Source: Quillaja saponaria
Taxonomy: Eukaryota > Streptophyta > Magnoliopsida > Fabales > Quillajaceae
DNA: 64,000 bases
Assembly: GCA_029379385.1 (NCBI GenBank)
Contig: CM055614.1
Location: 310,001-374,000 of the forward strand
Direction: 5' to 3'
Shown: positions 35,656-48,090 of the stretch, piece by piece
Position numbering within the stretch: the stretch's first letter is position 1
Layout of the letters: every line of letters starts with the position of its first letter
The notes under the pieces: model-generated
The model's database searches: none
What the model was told of the DNA's origin: nothing
Seen by the model: only the letters and a program-made list of their open reading frames with translations
Position numbers and translations under genes: made by a program

Positions 35656-37952
35656 TGTCTTCTCGCATGCGGAGATCTGAGAAATGGATCATTCAAATCA
35701 TTGAAGAAGTTGCAGGTGTTAATCCGTGATCCCTGAACCACGAAGATTCGAGAAAATGACGAAAGCTTTTAAAAAACTTTCCTCTCTGGCGGGAAGGGAA
35801 CCCTCCGTTTCCCACCTAAAAGAACAAAATTGAAATGGCAGTGCTGAGAAGAAACGAGGTGTCATCTGGCTGTTTCGGCGGAGGCGGATCAAATGTCGGT
35901 TACTAAATATTATTGGCGTTTTTACTAAACCCCGAGTAACTAAATAATAATTAATTACCAAAAATTCTCATATAAGTTGAAATGTTATATGAATCGGCTT
36001 AGATGCTGATAAATTAGTAGAATTATTGAAGATTTGAGATAAAATATTTACGAATAAGATAGTGATATATTGTTATCTGTGTAATACAACAACTATTAAT
36101 ATAAAATCACAATAATGATATCTAAACTATCATAAAAGGCCACTTATTATATAATATTCAATAAATTAAATTTATTTTTTATAAACTTAAACTAATTAAA
36201 AAATAATAATTGAATATTACACTCACATTTTTATAATTACTCACTTTTCCCTCTTAATATGTAATAACTCATTAATTCTTTAACTAAAAGCTATTTTTTC
36301 AACAAACATATATATACAGACAAAAAAAAAAACATATATATACATGAAATGTGTTATGTAACCCCGTTAAAGTTTTAAAGCATGAGATGAGCTACAACTT
36401 TTTTGTGATAATTTATAATTTAATTAATAATATTTAATAAAAGATAATTAATGTGAAATATTAAATATATAACATTTAATTTGTTTAATTATTATTTACA
36501 TAAAGGAGCAGACGAGTTATTGATTTATAAATAATAAATTGAGTGTACTGAGATACAAATTAATAAAGTCACATAAATCAACTAAAAACGATCGATTTAA
36601 ACATAAATGTTATCTTAAATTGATCGAATTATAGATAATTTATAATAAAATAGTTACTAATACATAAATCAATAAAGTTACTCACAATTTTATGATAAAG
36701 TATATATGTGCTAACACATCAATGGAAACAATAGTGATATATTATTAAATGTACATTAAAAAATATACACTATGATATATTCATATAATGATTACTCAAA
36801 AAATTAGATAAATGTGGTGATGAGATGTCATTAATCATTATGACACTTTAGGTGACACTAGTATTTTGATACCACGTAAGCTGATAAATTATGTTACGAA
36901 TTTTTTTTTACTAGGTTTAATTATTTAAATAACTAATAATTATATTTCTATAACATAAATATATATGTTTTATTTAAAAATTCAAATGCAATATAAAGGA
37001 AAAAAAAATAACAACCCTCTTACCAAAAAAAATAAATAATAATAAATAAATAAAATAACAACCCATTTAAAATTAAAATAGGAGATTAATAAATTTTGGA
37101 CAAACTAATTAGTTTTTAAATATTGCCTAACAATATTTAAATAAATTTCATAATCTACTAAATTGATTTAGAGTTTTGAAGTTCATAACTAGAAAATCAA
37201 AAATACAAGATTGAATTTGTGCGAAAAAATAAAAATTAAATTTTCAGTCCCCATTGATAAATAAATAAATAAAAAGTGTTAATTTTAAATCTTATATAAC
37301 ATAATAAAAAAAAATAGATGTAGAATAATTTTCTTTAATATATTAATCTCCTAACAAATAGTAATTTTACCGAATAAAATTAAAATTAGAATAACAAAAA
37401 AGAAAATAGGTGGCATAATGAAAAAATAATAATTTATTTTAGAAACAAAATAACAAACAAAAATAATGAAACTAAAGAGAGAGTGTGATAAAAATAGGGT
37501 ATAGAAGTAAGTTTAAAACGTTTTTAATTTAGTTGGATGCGTAAGTGGTAAATTAAAATAAAATTTCATCAATAATTTTGTATTAAATAATTAAAATAAT
37601 AAAATAGCTATAAAGTTTTATTTTTTAAGTTTAATATTAAAACACAAAATAGAAAAAATAAAAAATTGAAAGTCTCCTTGGTTACGATAAACTAATAAAT
37701 GTAGAATATTTTAACCCAATTGATTGATGTTCGGAACAAAACATTGCTCTAGCAAATCTTAACATATTCGACAAATTCAGTTCTAGATTATAGCAACGAG
37801 GCAAGCTAACTTTTGAATCTCTTAGCTATTGCAGTTCAATCATTTCATTGTTTTATAAATATGATTCCGTTGTCTACAATTTTTTCAGCGCAGATCCGAA
37901 CGAAGAGTAGAAAAATTGTAGAAGGAAATAACCAGTTGAAGTAGTACCAGAT
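35656..37952. other. Very AT-rich intergenic DNA
   Basis: The first 250 bases are the likely 5' UTR and promoter of the ZGRF1 gene. From 35940 to 37700 the DNA is extremely AT-rich with simple AAT and TAAA tracts and no open frame of interest. The stretch from about 37850 is the likely promoter and leader of the KISH gene. Confidence 0.55.
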
Positions 37953-39492
37953 ATGGTAATTGATTTCTTCAGTATCAATCATTTCGTTTCAATTTAATTG
38001 TGATTTAATGAAAACTGGGTTGGTTTTCCATGATTTCACTTCTTCGTTTTTGGGTTGCAGTCTGCGCTTTTCAATTTTCATTCATTTTTGACGGTGGTGC
38101 TGTTGGTGATCTGTGCGTGCACATTTTTGAAGATGCAGTTTCCCACCATTCTTGAACAGAAAACTGGGTTGGTTTCTAATCCAACGTATCTTAACTACAA
38201 TTTGCAATTGATAATTTATATGCAATTTTGTTAAATAAGTTACTATGCTTCTAAATTATTGCCGTAAACTTTGTGATTGAGCTATGAATGTTGTTCCCTT
38301 GCCTCATTATCGATGTAAACCATTGAAGAACAATCACTGTAGGATATAGGGGATGTTTCTCAATTTAGATATTGCTCCAGCGACTGAATTTTTTCTCTCA
38401 AACATGGTTTATGTGTGATTGAAGACTTTAGAAATATCTGAAGTTCCTAGTCTTAAGTATTCCTTTTTTTTTTTTTTTTTTTTTAACAATTTGTTAACCC
38501 TACTGGAGCAACAGCTGAAATTTTGAGTTCAGGACTTCCTTATGATTTACTGTCCATTCATGCTTGGACACGAAGAGATTACGCTTGGAATTTATCTGAA
38601 AATTTATTATTGAATTAGGCTTGAAAAATTTATGCATGTGATAAGTGTTTCTAACTTTCTATTATTCTATGGCTTCTGATATCTGAACCTAATATGCTTG
38701 ATTCCGTTACAAAGCCACGAGTCTTAGACGCAATATAAAAATTGCCAGTGACCTTTGGGTCTAATAGCACCTCCTATCCCCTTGATTACTAGGGTGGAGG
38801 AAGAGTTCATAAAATCAAAAGCCATCCGTGTGTTATAGAAAAAAGGTAAAGAATGACTAGGATTGATGGAGTTTTTTGAAGTGGCTTAATAAGACTGCAG
38901 TTTCTTACATATTGTTTTGTAATGCAAAGGCCAATAACATTAGTGTGTAGTGTGCCTGCACAAGAATAATTATGTATGTTTCAATCCGGTGATACATTCT
39001 TCCTTTCTTTGAGGATGTATCTTCTTCTCATGAGTCTGTGTGTGTGTTCTTACTTTCTTAGACAATAAAATTTGATGCATTCTCATATTTTTGGTGTCAC
39101 CTCCTGGCAGATTTCGTGGATTTTTCTGGAAGGCAGCTAGAATAGGTAGGTTCTCGATTTTTGAACAATCCGTATGTGATGGAAACATAAGCACAAGTCT
39201 TAGAGATGCCATGCTAAAAATTAACTAACATTGAACTTTACAATGAGCATTTTGACCACTATAGGAGCTGTGCTCACGGGTGCTTTAAAGACTTCCTAGT
39301 ATATCTATTCTCCCCTCAAAATGCACACTGGATAGTATGCTCAAGTTTTTTTTGTTGGAGGGTGGAGGCACAGAATGTACTAGTAAACAAGGTAATGAAT
39401 GACTTTCATTGTAACATGATGCAGGTGAACGTTTGAGCCCTTGGGTGGCTGCAGGATGTTTCACGATGGGTGTGTCAATCATATTTTTCTGA
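37953..39492 (+). CDS. KISH: KISH / TMEM167 small secretory-pathway membrane protein
   Basis: Too fragmented to give a long open frame, but four exons join to a 70-residue KISH protein: 37953-37955, 38061-38167, 39111-39145, 39425-39492. It reads MSALFNFHSFLTVVLLVI..., then TFLKMQFPTILEQKTGF, FRGFFWKAARIGERLSPW and GCFTMGVSIIFF. Two hydrophobic segments flank the conserved FWK-ARIGERLSP-V loop. KISH proteins act in the early secretory pathway (Golgi) in animals; the plant role is inferred. The first coding exon contains only the ATG. Every splice site is a consensus GT-AG. The length matches the about 72 residues typical of the family. Confidence 0.9.
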
Positions 39493-42379
39493 TAAAGAGT
39501 TGCTTTGATCTGTTGACTTACTCAAACCATCATTGGCTGCTATTCATTAGTTTATATCATATATGTCTAGAAGTATCCTGATCCGAACAATTTCACCTAA
39601 TAGTTTGTTGCCTAATTTTGTGACATAGTTTTCTGTTTGGTATCTTGTAGCTCAGTCTCAATGATTTTTCTTTTCTTTTGAAGAGTGAATATTAATAGTT
39701 AATACAACCCCTTTTTCCCTTGATCACGGGAATGTTTAAGTACCATGATTACTCTTCAGTCAGTTTGTGTTTTACGAGCCTGTGTTTGTACTTAGCCTGA
39801 TTGACCTCCTATCTCCCATGTAGCGACAGCTTCAATATAGTTATTTATTAAAGGCATCATTGATATCAAATTCTGGTTTTACGAACATTAGAAGCCAATA
39901 TTTTGCAACCTTAGATGGTAATATAATCATTATACAAATTATCCATTAGATCTGTGTGGATCCAGGAAGAGAACATCCAGCCATAGCCTCAGTTTGTTTG
40001 CTCACCAACTTGCATCGGTTCTCTGGTTGGTGAAGGCAGCTACTGATTAGGTAAATATATGCTCTCAGTTTCTTTGTGGAACTAATTGAATACTGTCGTT
40101 TCAAAGTTTATAGTATTATGTCAGTCCATATGATAATTTTTTTTTCTTCCGTTCTCATTTTTAATTTATTCACGCACAATTGCTTTTGTAAAAGTGATGT
40201 CAGCGGAAGCTCTGGTTACCGTTGAGCATATCATGATTATCTAGCCTATTTCTGCAGTGGCTTGTAATTCGGTGTATGCTTTGTACTGTCAACCTACAAT
40301 AAGGTTTCCCATTTGGCTTTCTTTTACCAAAGGACAAGAAGATAATCAATTTGCTTTCATCGTTTGACCTGAAATTTATTTGTTTAAGACCAGGCTGCTT
40401 CTCCATTTTTTTTTCTGGGTAATTGTTATCCACGTATTTGCTCTCTGAAATGTATGCGAATCATTTTCATTGTGGCATGCATGTTGTTGGCAAATGGCAA
40501 TTTAGGATCTCGTTCAACTGAGATGGAAGGTGGAACACATTTGGTCCACCCACCAAATCAAGATTTGTTCTCACGTATAGATTCCTTTTCCAGTTGTGTT
40601 CACTTACATCTCTCCACCAATCCATTACGAGGGCAGCTACCTTTTGGAAGACTGATTTACCCGGAAGCCAGTTTCAAAATGAAATTGACTTCTCTTCCTA
40701 GCCAGGTTTATCCACCTACGAACAGAGGCAACGTGCAAATAAAAAGACATGCGGGTCCGATTATTTAGTCCACATTAGTTGCGATTACATTGTTTTTAGC
40801 AGATGAAGGTCGGAAGAATGGAATCGTAGTTAAATCGCTACAAGCGCTTTACATTTTGGGGTAGGCCTATTAAGGTGTAGAATGACGTGTGGCCTGGGGT
40901 TCACGGCTGGGACCAAAGATTTGGGTTAGATCTTAAACCGGCGTTTTTGAAGGGTGGGATGGGAACGTTTCCTTTTTGGCTGCAATGAACATCGGGGTGG
41001 ACACTGGACAGCCACAGACAGCAGGGTGCAAAATCTATTGGATTTTGGGCGACTCTGTTTGGGACTTGTTTGGCGTACGTTCGATGGTTTTTTTAAAAAA
41101 ATTATTTATGTTTTGCACCTAAAAAAAAACCAATAATATTGTGAAAGGTAAAAAGGAATCATAAATTGCAATTAATGTCTAGAATTAATCTCTAGCAACA
41201 AAGACTATGAAAGTGGATCAATTTATATTCTATAGCGTTGTATTGGAATGATTATGTACATGGTGGATTAGCTTTTCAATTGCTATTAAATTAAAATATT
41301 ATTATTGATTAATTGATTCACAACTTTATCAATTAAAAACAAAGTATTGATTAAGATATTTCGCATATTAAACAACTAAAACCAAGAGTTGGGGTATCCC
41401 TCCATTTGATATTAAATTAATTTTAGAATACATCTTTATGATTATGGTAGCCGTTTGACCACTCTATTATTATTTTTACAATTACTTTTGCATAGGAGGT
41501 CATTTTCTTCATTCACAATTCAAAGGCCAACAATTAACAAATTGATCAAGTGGATATACTACTCACTGAAATTTTACTTGTTAAAGAGGAAGACAGGGAT
41601 GTTGCAAGTGGGTAATACATGAAGAGTAGCACTAACAACAGAGCAAGTACACAAATTAGAAACCGCTATTAGCTGGGAATTATGATTAAAAATTTCATAA
41701 TCGTTTTCTATCTATTTCATTCAAGATTGATTGATTATAATATTGCTAGAAACAAATGGCACGTCAAATCCAAGACGCAAACCAAAAATTGTTTTGTTTA
41801 CTGTAGTAATGTGTGGTTATATGCACTTGCCAATTAACTGCTTTGACTTTTTTTTTAGTGTAGAAAAATTTATCCTTTTGTAATGAAAACAAAATATTTT
41901 ATGGCATTGGAAGAAGAGATACATACAATAAAAAAAAACAAATACTCCTTGTATTGAATGACTGAAAGAAAATCCAATTTACAAAGTATTATTCTATGAG
42001 TTTTTGGAAGAATAATAATTGATAAATTAAATAAAATCAAAATCGCGTAATTTATGTTTATTTATTGAAAGTGTCTAATTAATAAAAGATGTTTGGAAAA
42101 TGTATAAAAGAAAGAACAAATGACAGACGATATTACTGAGCTTATGGGTAGTTGGTGAAGCAGTGTAGGATTATTTATCCATTTATTTTCAATTATTTTA
42201 ATCTGTTTTCCCAAGTTAGCAACTGGCAAGTAGTAGTGCTGTTGGGGTAAAGATGGAATCACACTACGGATTCTCCAATTTACTCATCTATTCTCTCTTT
42301 TCAACTTGCTCCCTGTCTGGAAGTCTCCAACTTCATTTTTGTACAGATAAGTTTACCGGGATAGTGGCCTTATGAGAAA
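39493..42379. other. KISH 3' region and NLP upstream DNA
   Basis: No gene is supported. The first part may include the KISH 3' UTR. A 104-codon open frame near 40454 has no recognisable domain. From 41100 to 42250 the DNA is AT-rich. The stretch just before 42380 should hold the NLP promoter and leader. Confidence 0.5.
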
Positions 42380-45300
42380 ATGCCCGAACCGGAGAAAGAA
42401 AATCCATCCTCCTCTCCTCCGAAGTTGAAGGGGACAGGGGAACGTGAAAATCTCATGGATTTCGATCTCGATTTTGATAGCTGCTGGCCTTTGGAACAGA
42501 TATCCTTTGGCCCTAATCCCACATCTCCGTTTTTTGTCTCCGCGTCGTGCGAGCAGCCCTGCTCTCCACTCTGGGCTTTTTCCGACGTAGACGACGACAG
42601 ACATGCCGGACACACCAGTTCAACTTTCTCCGATTGCCATAGATTTCTCGCCTGTATGTTTCAAAATTAATTATTGGATTAGTTTGCCGGTTTTCGTCAA
42701 ATCATGAACTTTTGTGGGTTATTTTTTCCATGAAAAAAAAGAAGATAAACTTTGTATGTTTCAAAATCGATTGTAATTTGGTGAGTTGCCACTGAGTATG
42801 CTTTTATTTTAATTTTAATTTCAATTTACTTGAAATTTTGTTTGCTTAGAGGGTTTCCTGTACCTGTTTTGATTAAATTAGCTTTTATAAAACTATCTCC
42901 CTTGGAGAAATCCAATAGCTAAACTACATGGATCCAAGTGTGTTCTTTTTGTTGGTCACTGGCCGCCAAGCTAACTCATCTTAACAGTCAGTAGCGCCTA
43001 TAATCTTTATTTCCTTCTCTTTTTTTTCCAGAAAGATAAGTGAAGGTACTTTTAAATATCAATTTTAGGAGTTGTGAAATATAAATGATGAGAAGCTGAA
43101 AGATCTTTGTGCCAGAACTTCATTATGATAGGATAACACAATGCTGCCTGTTTGTTTTGGTTTCAGGCAATCCGAATTCAGTAAGTGAAAGGTCTGAGAA
43201 TGATGATAACAGAAAACTTCTAGCACCAATTTTGGCGCTGACACCATTAGAAAACCCAGATGGTTTCTATGTAATTAAAGAAAGGATGACACAAGCACTT
43301 CGCTACTTCAAAGAGTTGACTGAACAAAATGTCTTAGCTCAGATTTGGGCACCTGTGAGGAATGGGTGTGGTTTTGTGCTCACAACTTCAGGGCAACCCT
43401 TTATTATTGATCCCCGTAGTAATGGACTTCATCAATATAGAATGGTCTCTGTAACGTACATGTTCTCTGTGGACGGAGAGAGTGATGAAGCGGTTGGGCT
43501 TCCTGGTCGTGTTTTCCAACAAAAGTTACCGGAATGGACTCCAGATGTGAAGTATTATTCGTGCCGAGAGTATCCACGTAGAGATCAGGCTCTGCATTAC
43601 AATGTTAGGGGAACCTTGGCTTTGCCTGTGTTTGAACCCTCTGGGCAGTCATGTGTTGGTGTACTAGAGCTCATTATGACTTCACAGAAGATTAACTATG
43701 CACCTGAGGTTGATAAAGTCTGCAAAGCTCTTGAGGTTCGGCCTTCTTCCCCATGTTATCCATGTTAAGTTGTGAGCATTATTAATATTTTTCTGGGTAC
43801 TGAGTTATCTTTGTACTTTTGTCGGGTTGCTTTTGGAAAATTGATGCATAAAAGATTATTTTTAGCTTTATTATCCCAATATCAGCACATTGGGAATATA
43901 GGCCCAAACATTTTGAGATTCCATGGTCACATGCTTTCAGTTTTTGTGCAGGCTGTAAATTTGAAAAGTTCCGAAATATTGGACCATCCGAACACACAGG
44001 TAAGCTGAAACTATGCATGCCAAATCGGTTTTACTTTTTACAAAGCTTTGTAATCTTGGTGTTCTAGAGCTTACCCCTGTGTTCTCACAGATGTATATCC
44101 TTGGCAATGCTTTTAAACCAGATTTGTAATGAAGGCCGCCAGAATGCACTGGCAGAAATTTTGGAAATAATGACAGTGGTTTGTGAAACACACAAATTGC
44201 CTCTGGCTCAAACGTGGATTCCCTGTAGGCATCGGAGTGTTCTGGTCCATGGTGGTGGTTTGAAGAAGAGTTGCTCTAGCTTTGATGGTAGTTGCATGGG
44301 ACAAGTCTGCATGTCAACAACTGATGCGGCATTCTATGTCATAGATGCTCATATGTGGGGTTTCAGAGAGGCCTGTGCAGAGCATCACTTACAACAGGGA
44401 CAAGGGGTTGCTGGGAGAGCATTTTTGTCCCGCAACTCATGCTTCTGTGGAAACATTACCCAATTCAGCAAGACTGAGTACCCCTTAGTGCACTATGCAC
44501 TCATGTTTGGTCTAACCAGCTGTTTTTCAATCTGCTTAAGAAGCGCCCATACTGGAAGTGATGATTATATTTTAGAATTTTTTCTGCCTCCTAGCATCAC
44601 AAACTTTTCTGAACAAAGGACTTTGTTGGGATCTTTATTAGCAACAATAAAGCAGCATATTCAGAGCATCAAGGTTGCTTCTGGTGTTGAACTTGGGGAG
44701 GACGGATTAGTTGAAATCGTTGAAGCCACAAATGGGAGGCTTCATTCGTGGTTTGAATCTATTACAATAAGGCAATCTACTAATTCGCCACCTGGGACTG
44801 ATGCTATTCAAAATATTGGAGAGATGGTGCCCCTAGATTCATCAGAACAGCAATTGATGGCATGCTTGGAGGATATGAATGATGGAGGCATGGCAGCTGA
44901 TAATTCTCTTGGAAACATCAATCTCATTTCTTCTCCAGAAGTGATTAAAAGTGCACGGAAACCAACACAGAGGAAACGTGGAAAAGCTGAGAAATCTATT
45001 AGCCTAGAGGTTCTTCAACGATATTTTGCTGGGAGTCTTAAAGATGCTGCAAAGAGCCTCAGCGGTATGTTAATGTTTTGAAATTATTTTGCAGCTTTCC
45101 TTGTATTATGCCAAAGAGTCTTATGTAGTTCTGTTAGCTTAATAAAAAAATATTTGAATCAATCCATACATATAGAGTTGATTATTTCTCTGTAGCAGCT
45201 GAAATATATTCTTCCTATACAGTATGTCCTACTACTATGAAGCGCATCTGTAGGCAGCATGGGATATCCCGTTGGCCATCCCGCAAGATTAACAAGGTTA

Positions 45301-46343
45301 ACCGTTCCCTCTCTAAGCTAAAGCATGTCATTGAATCTGTCCAAGGTGCTGATGGGGCATTTGGTTTAAATTCTCTCAGCCCAAGTCCATTTCCCATTGC
45401 GGTTGGTTCCATTCCTCAGACTTCCAGTTTGAACATGTCCAATCAACAAGATGAACTTAGCCCTAAACCTTCAGAACTTCTGATGGAAAAGAATGAATTT
45501 CATGTATGTCAAACAACCGAAGCCAACAGACAGGCTGGAATTGAAGATCAATTTCCCGGAGGAAGGTTACTAAGTCCAGAGAGACTGATTCATGAGAAAA
45601 GTGGGTCTGCAGCAGAGTTCGGTAAAGGCCTAAACAGGTCCAAAACAGGGAGTGGCTCAAGTGAAGATAGTGCCATCCCTACTTGTCATGGCTCATGCCA
45701 GGGTAGTCCTCCAAATGAAAGTTCACCTCTAAAAGATCCACTTATTGCTTCCATCCAGGAGAAGCTTGTTATAGTAGGTGAGTCCCTAGTTACACTTGGA
45801 CCAACTGTTGAACTGAGCCGTTCTATTGCTGATGCTGTGACAACAGAACCTCAAGAGCCATTTGGAGGAATGCTAATTGAGGATGCTGGCAGTTCGAAAG
45901 ATTTAAGAAATCTGTGTCCTTCTGTAGCAGATGCCATTTTGGATGACCAGGTTCCAGAAACATGTGGAATCAATCATCCATGTTCTGATCTATCTCCAAA
46001 GCAATGCATGGATACTGTTACAATGGCACATTTCACAACTAAGAAAGAGATGAAGAGCCTGACCATCAAGGCAACATACAGAGAAGATATTATAAGGTTT
46101 CGAATTTCTTTGACTTGTAGTATTGTGGAGTTGAAAGAAGAAATTGCAAAAAGGTTGAAACTAGAGGTGGGTACATTTGATATCAAGTATATGGACGATG
46201 ATCAAGAATGGGTTTTGATGGCCTGTGATGCAGATTTCCAGGAGTGCTTGGATATTTCAAGATCATCTGGAAGCAACATAATCAGACTTTTTGTTCATGA
46301 CATAATGTCCAACCTCGGGAGCTCCTGTGAGAGCTCAGGGTAA
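42380..46343 (+). CDS. NLP7-like: NIN-like protein transcription factor, NLP6/NLP7 type
   Basis: Nuclear RWP-RK transcription factor; Arabidopsis NLP6/7 bind nitrate-responsive elements and NLP7 also senses nitrate directly. Five exons: 42380-42653, 43167-43735, 43952-43999, 44122-45064, 45223-46343, joining in frame to 984 residues. The N-terminus carries the SEQPCSPLWAFSD-type motif (here CEQPCSPLWAFSDVDDD). The GAF-like region contains LAQIWAPVRNGCGFVL, GLPGRVFQQKLPEWTP, HYNVRGTLALPVF and GLKKSCSSFDGSCMGQVC. The RWP-RK domain spans about 585-640 (TMKRICRQHGISRWPSRK, RWPSRK at 628-633). A C-terminal PB1 domain covers about 889-970 (IRFRISLTCSIVELKEEIAK, YMDDDQEWVLMACDAD), followed by the NLP6/7-like tail NLGSSCES. 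No break is seen. Assignment to the NLP6/7 branch rests on overall similarity and this tail. It is convergent with the SWEET gene, 435 bp away. Confidence 0.95.
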
Positions 46344-46778
46344 GAGAACTGGTTTGTAACTTGTAAATAGGTTTAGGTTTGTATTTTGTAACCCAATTAT
46401 TGCAGTCTTAGGATGATTGGAAATGAATAGGTTTCGTTAAACTCTGCTCAAATTTTAAGAAATCAACCATCAATGATTAATGTAGTAGTACCTTTTCCTC
46501 TTTTCTTTTTTTTTCTCCTTTTCTAAGTTGTTGTTATAGAGCAATTAAATAGTTGGGGTAGAAACTGGGAAAGCAGTGAATTGCTCATCCCTCACAAAAC
46601 GCAACTATTAGTACTTAATTTCCATTGAAGGATTGCCCATCCCAGCTCACAAACCGCAAGTATTAGTACATAGTTTCAATCGAAAGAAGGGCAGAGGCGC
46701 TGAGGCAGTGACAGCCTGACAGGCTCCCGTTCCCCATTTCAGACTGAGTTTTGTAAACCCTAACTAAGCGTAAATTAA
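46344..46778. other. Shared 3' region between NLP and SWEET
   Basis: A 435-bp gap between two convergent genes. It must contain both 3' UTRs. A direct short repeat with GCAACTATTAGTACTTAATTTC and GCAAGTATTAGTACATAGTTTC near 46600-46680 is visible. No other gene is seen. Confidence 0.6.
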
Positions 46779-48090
46779 TTATGCAGCCCCATGGACCACA
46801 GAAGTACGACCTTTGCCATTAATCTGAGCTGGTGCTGGTGCAGATGCAGTTCCCAATTTGTTGGAGACACGGCTGTTGGTATTGACAACCACCTCTGACA
46901 AATCCGCATCTCCTCCTTTGGCTCTCCTTGCTGCCAACTGTCGTTGCGTTGACTTATAGAATGTAGCGTATAGGAGCAGCTGAGCTAGCCCAAATATGGT
47001 GCCTAGTCCATTTGGAATCTGAGAAACAAGCAGCACAAATATTATAACCCTCCTCCTTAGCTTCTTATGTTAGCTAGGAATTAGGATGGTGATATAGTAT
47101 ATGAGTGAAAATTGAATGGAAAGATTAAATGAGGGAGAGAGATTAATTAATGCGTTACAGTGATAAATGGGTCAAAGCGGATTAGAGCGTAGGAAGTCCA
47201 CGCAACACCATTAGCAAAAGAAGCAAAAGAAAGGAAAAAAGGCATGTACTCCACGCTTTTTGTCGTAATCACCAATTTCTTCATTGCCAATCGTCAACAA
47301 CCAACAACCAACAACCATTAATTAATAATATAATATAATATATATTAAACTTGAAATAAAAACATGAATCAGCTAGCATGATGGAGTACTAATGAATTAC
47401 CATGACAGTCAAAGGTGAGGCATACATCATAATGTTGAAGAGAATGCATATGGTTCCAACAACGGTAGACCGTTTGTTGACAGAATGGAGTGTTGTTAAT
47501 GCGAGAAGGGTGAGGAGTGCGATGAGGACGATCTCTATCAACACCACAACCAACATCTTAAGCCTCTTTTTCTTGTCGGAGTAGATCAAGAAGAGAATTA
47601 CATAAATGACCTCAATGGCGATCCCTGTCCCATTGATGGTCACCACAAGTAGGCTATGTGGGTGCACCATGGGCAGGCCGTACAAGGTCCAAACCATGCA
47701 GTTCACCAGGGTTGCAAGGTAGGGTGCTGCTGAGTACTGCTCCACTGATTTTTTCTTGCATATCTGAACGAATGTTGGCCTGTAATTAATTATACATTTT
47801 TTTTTCTAATTAATCAGCACTTTATGCTTATATATATATATGCCATATATAAATTAATGAAACAAAAATCACCGACGCAAAAAGAAGCTTACACTGGGGA
47901 TAAGAACAAGAAGAAGGAGATGACATTTCCTGAAAGTAAACAAGCCAGATAAATTAAAAACAACTGAATTAAAGTTGTTTTTTTAATGGGGTTGATAAAT
48001 TTAATTGAGTTTGTAAATAAAATTAAAATGAATTTAGACGTACGAACCTATGACACCAACTACAGTTCGAGCAATGTCTGCGGAAACCAT
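46779..48090 (-). CDS. SWEET: SWEET bidirectional sugar transporter, clade II-like
   Basis: Seven-helix plasma- or internal-membrane sugar uniporter made of two MtN3/saliva repeats. Five exons on the minus strand, 5' to 3': 48048-48090, 47893-47929, 47401-47779, 47159-47278, 46779-47018, joining to 272 residues. It begins [20 protein letters not shown] and has the first-repeat FLSPVPTF and [20 protein letters not shown]. The motif [20 protein letters not shown] leads into the linker helix. The second repeat has APLTVMKLVI-like [12 protein letters not shown] (here SPLTVM), then [17 protein letters not shown] and [21 protein letters not shown] hydrophilic tail follows. Clade II members (SWEET4-8) mainly move glucose and other hexoses. 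Member number is not assigned. Confidence 0.93.

Noticed and set aside
40454..40768. 104-codon plus-strand frame after KISH
   Set aside because: No family similarity recognised, and no supporting promoter or splice context.
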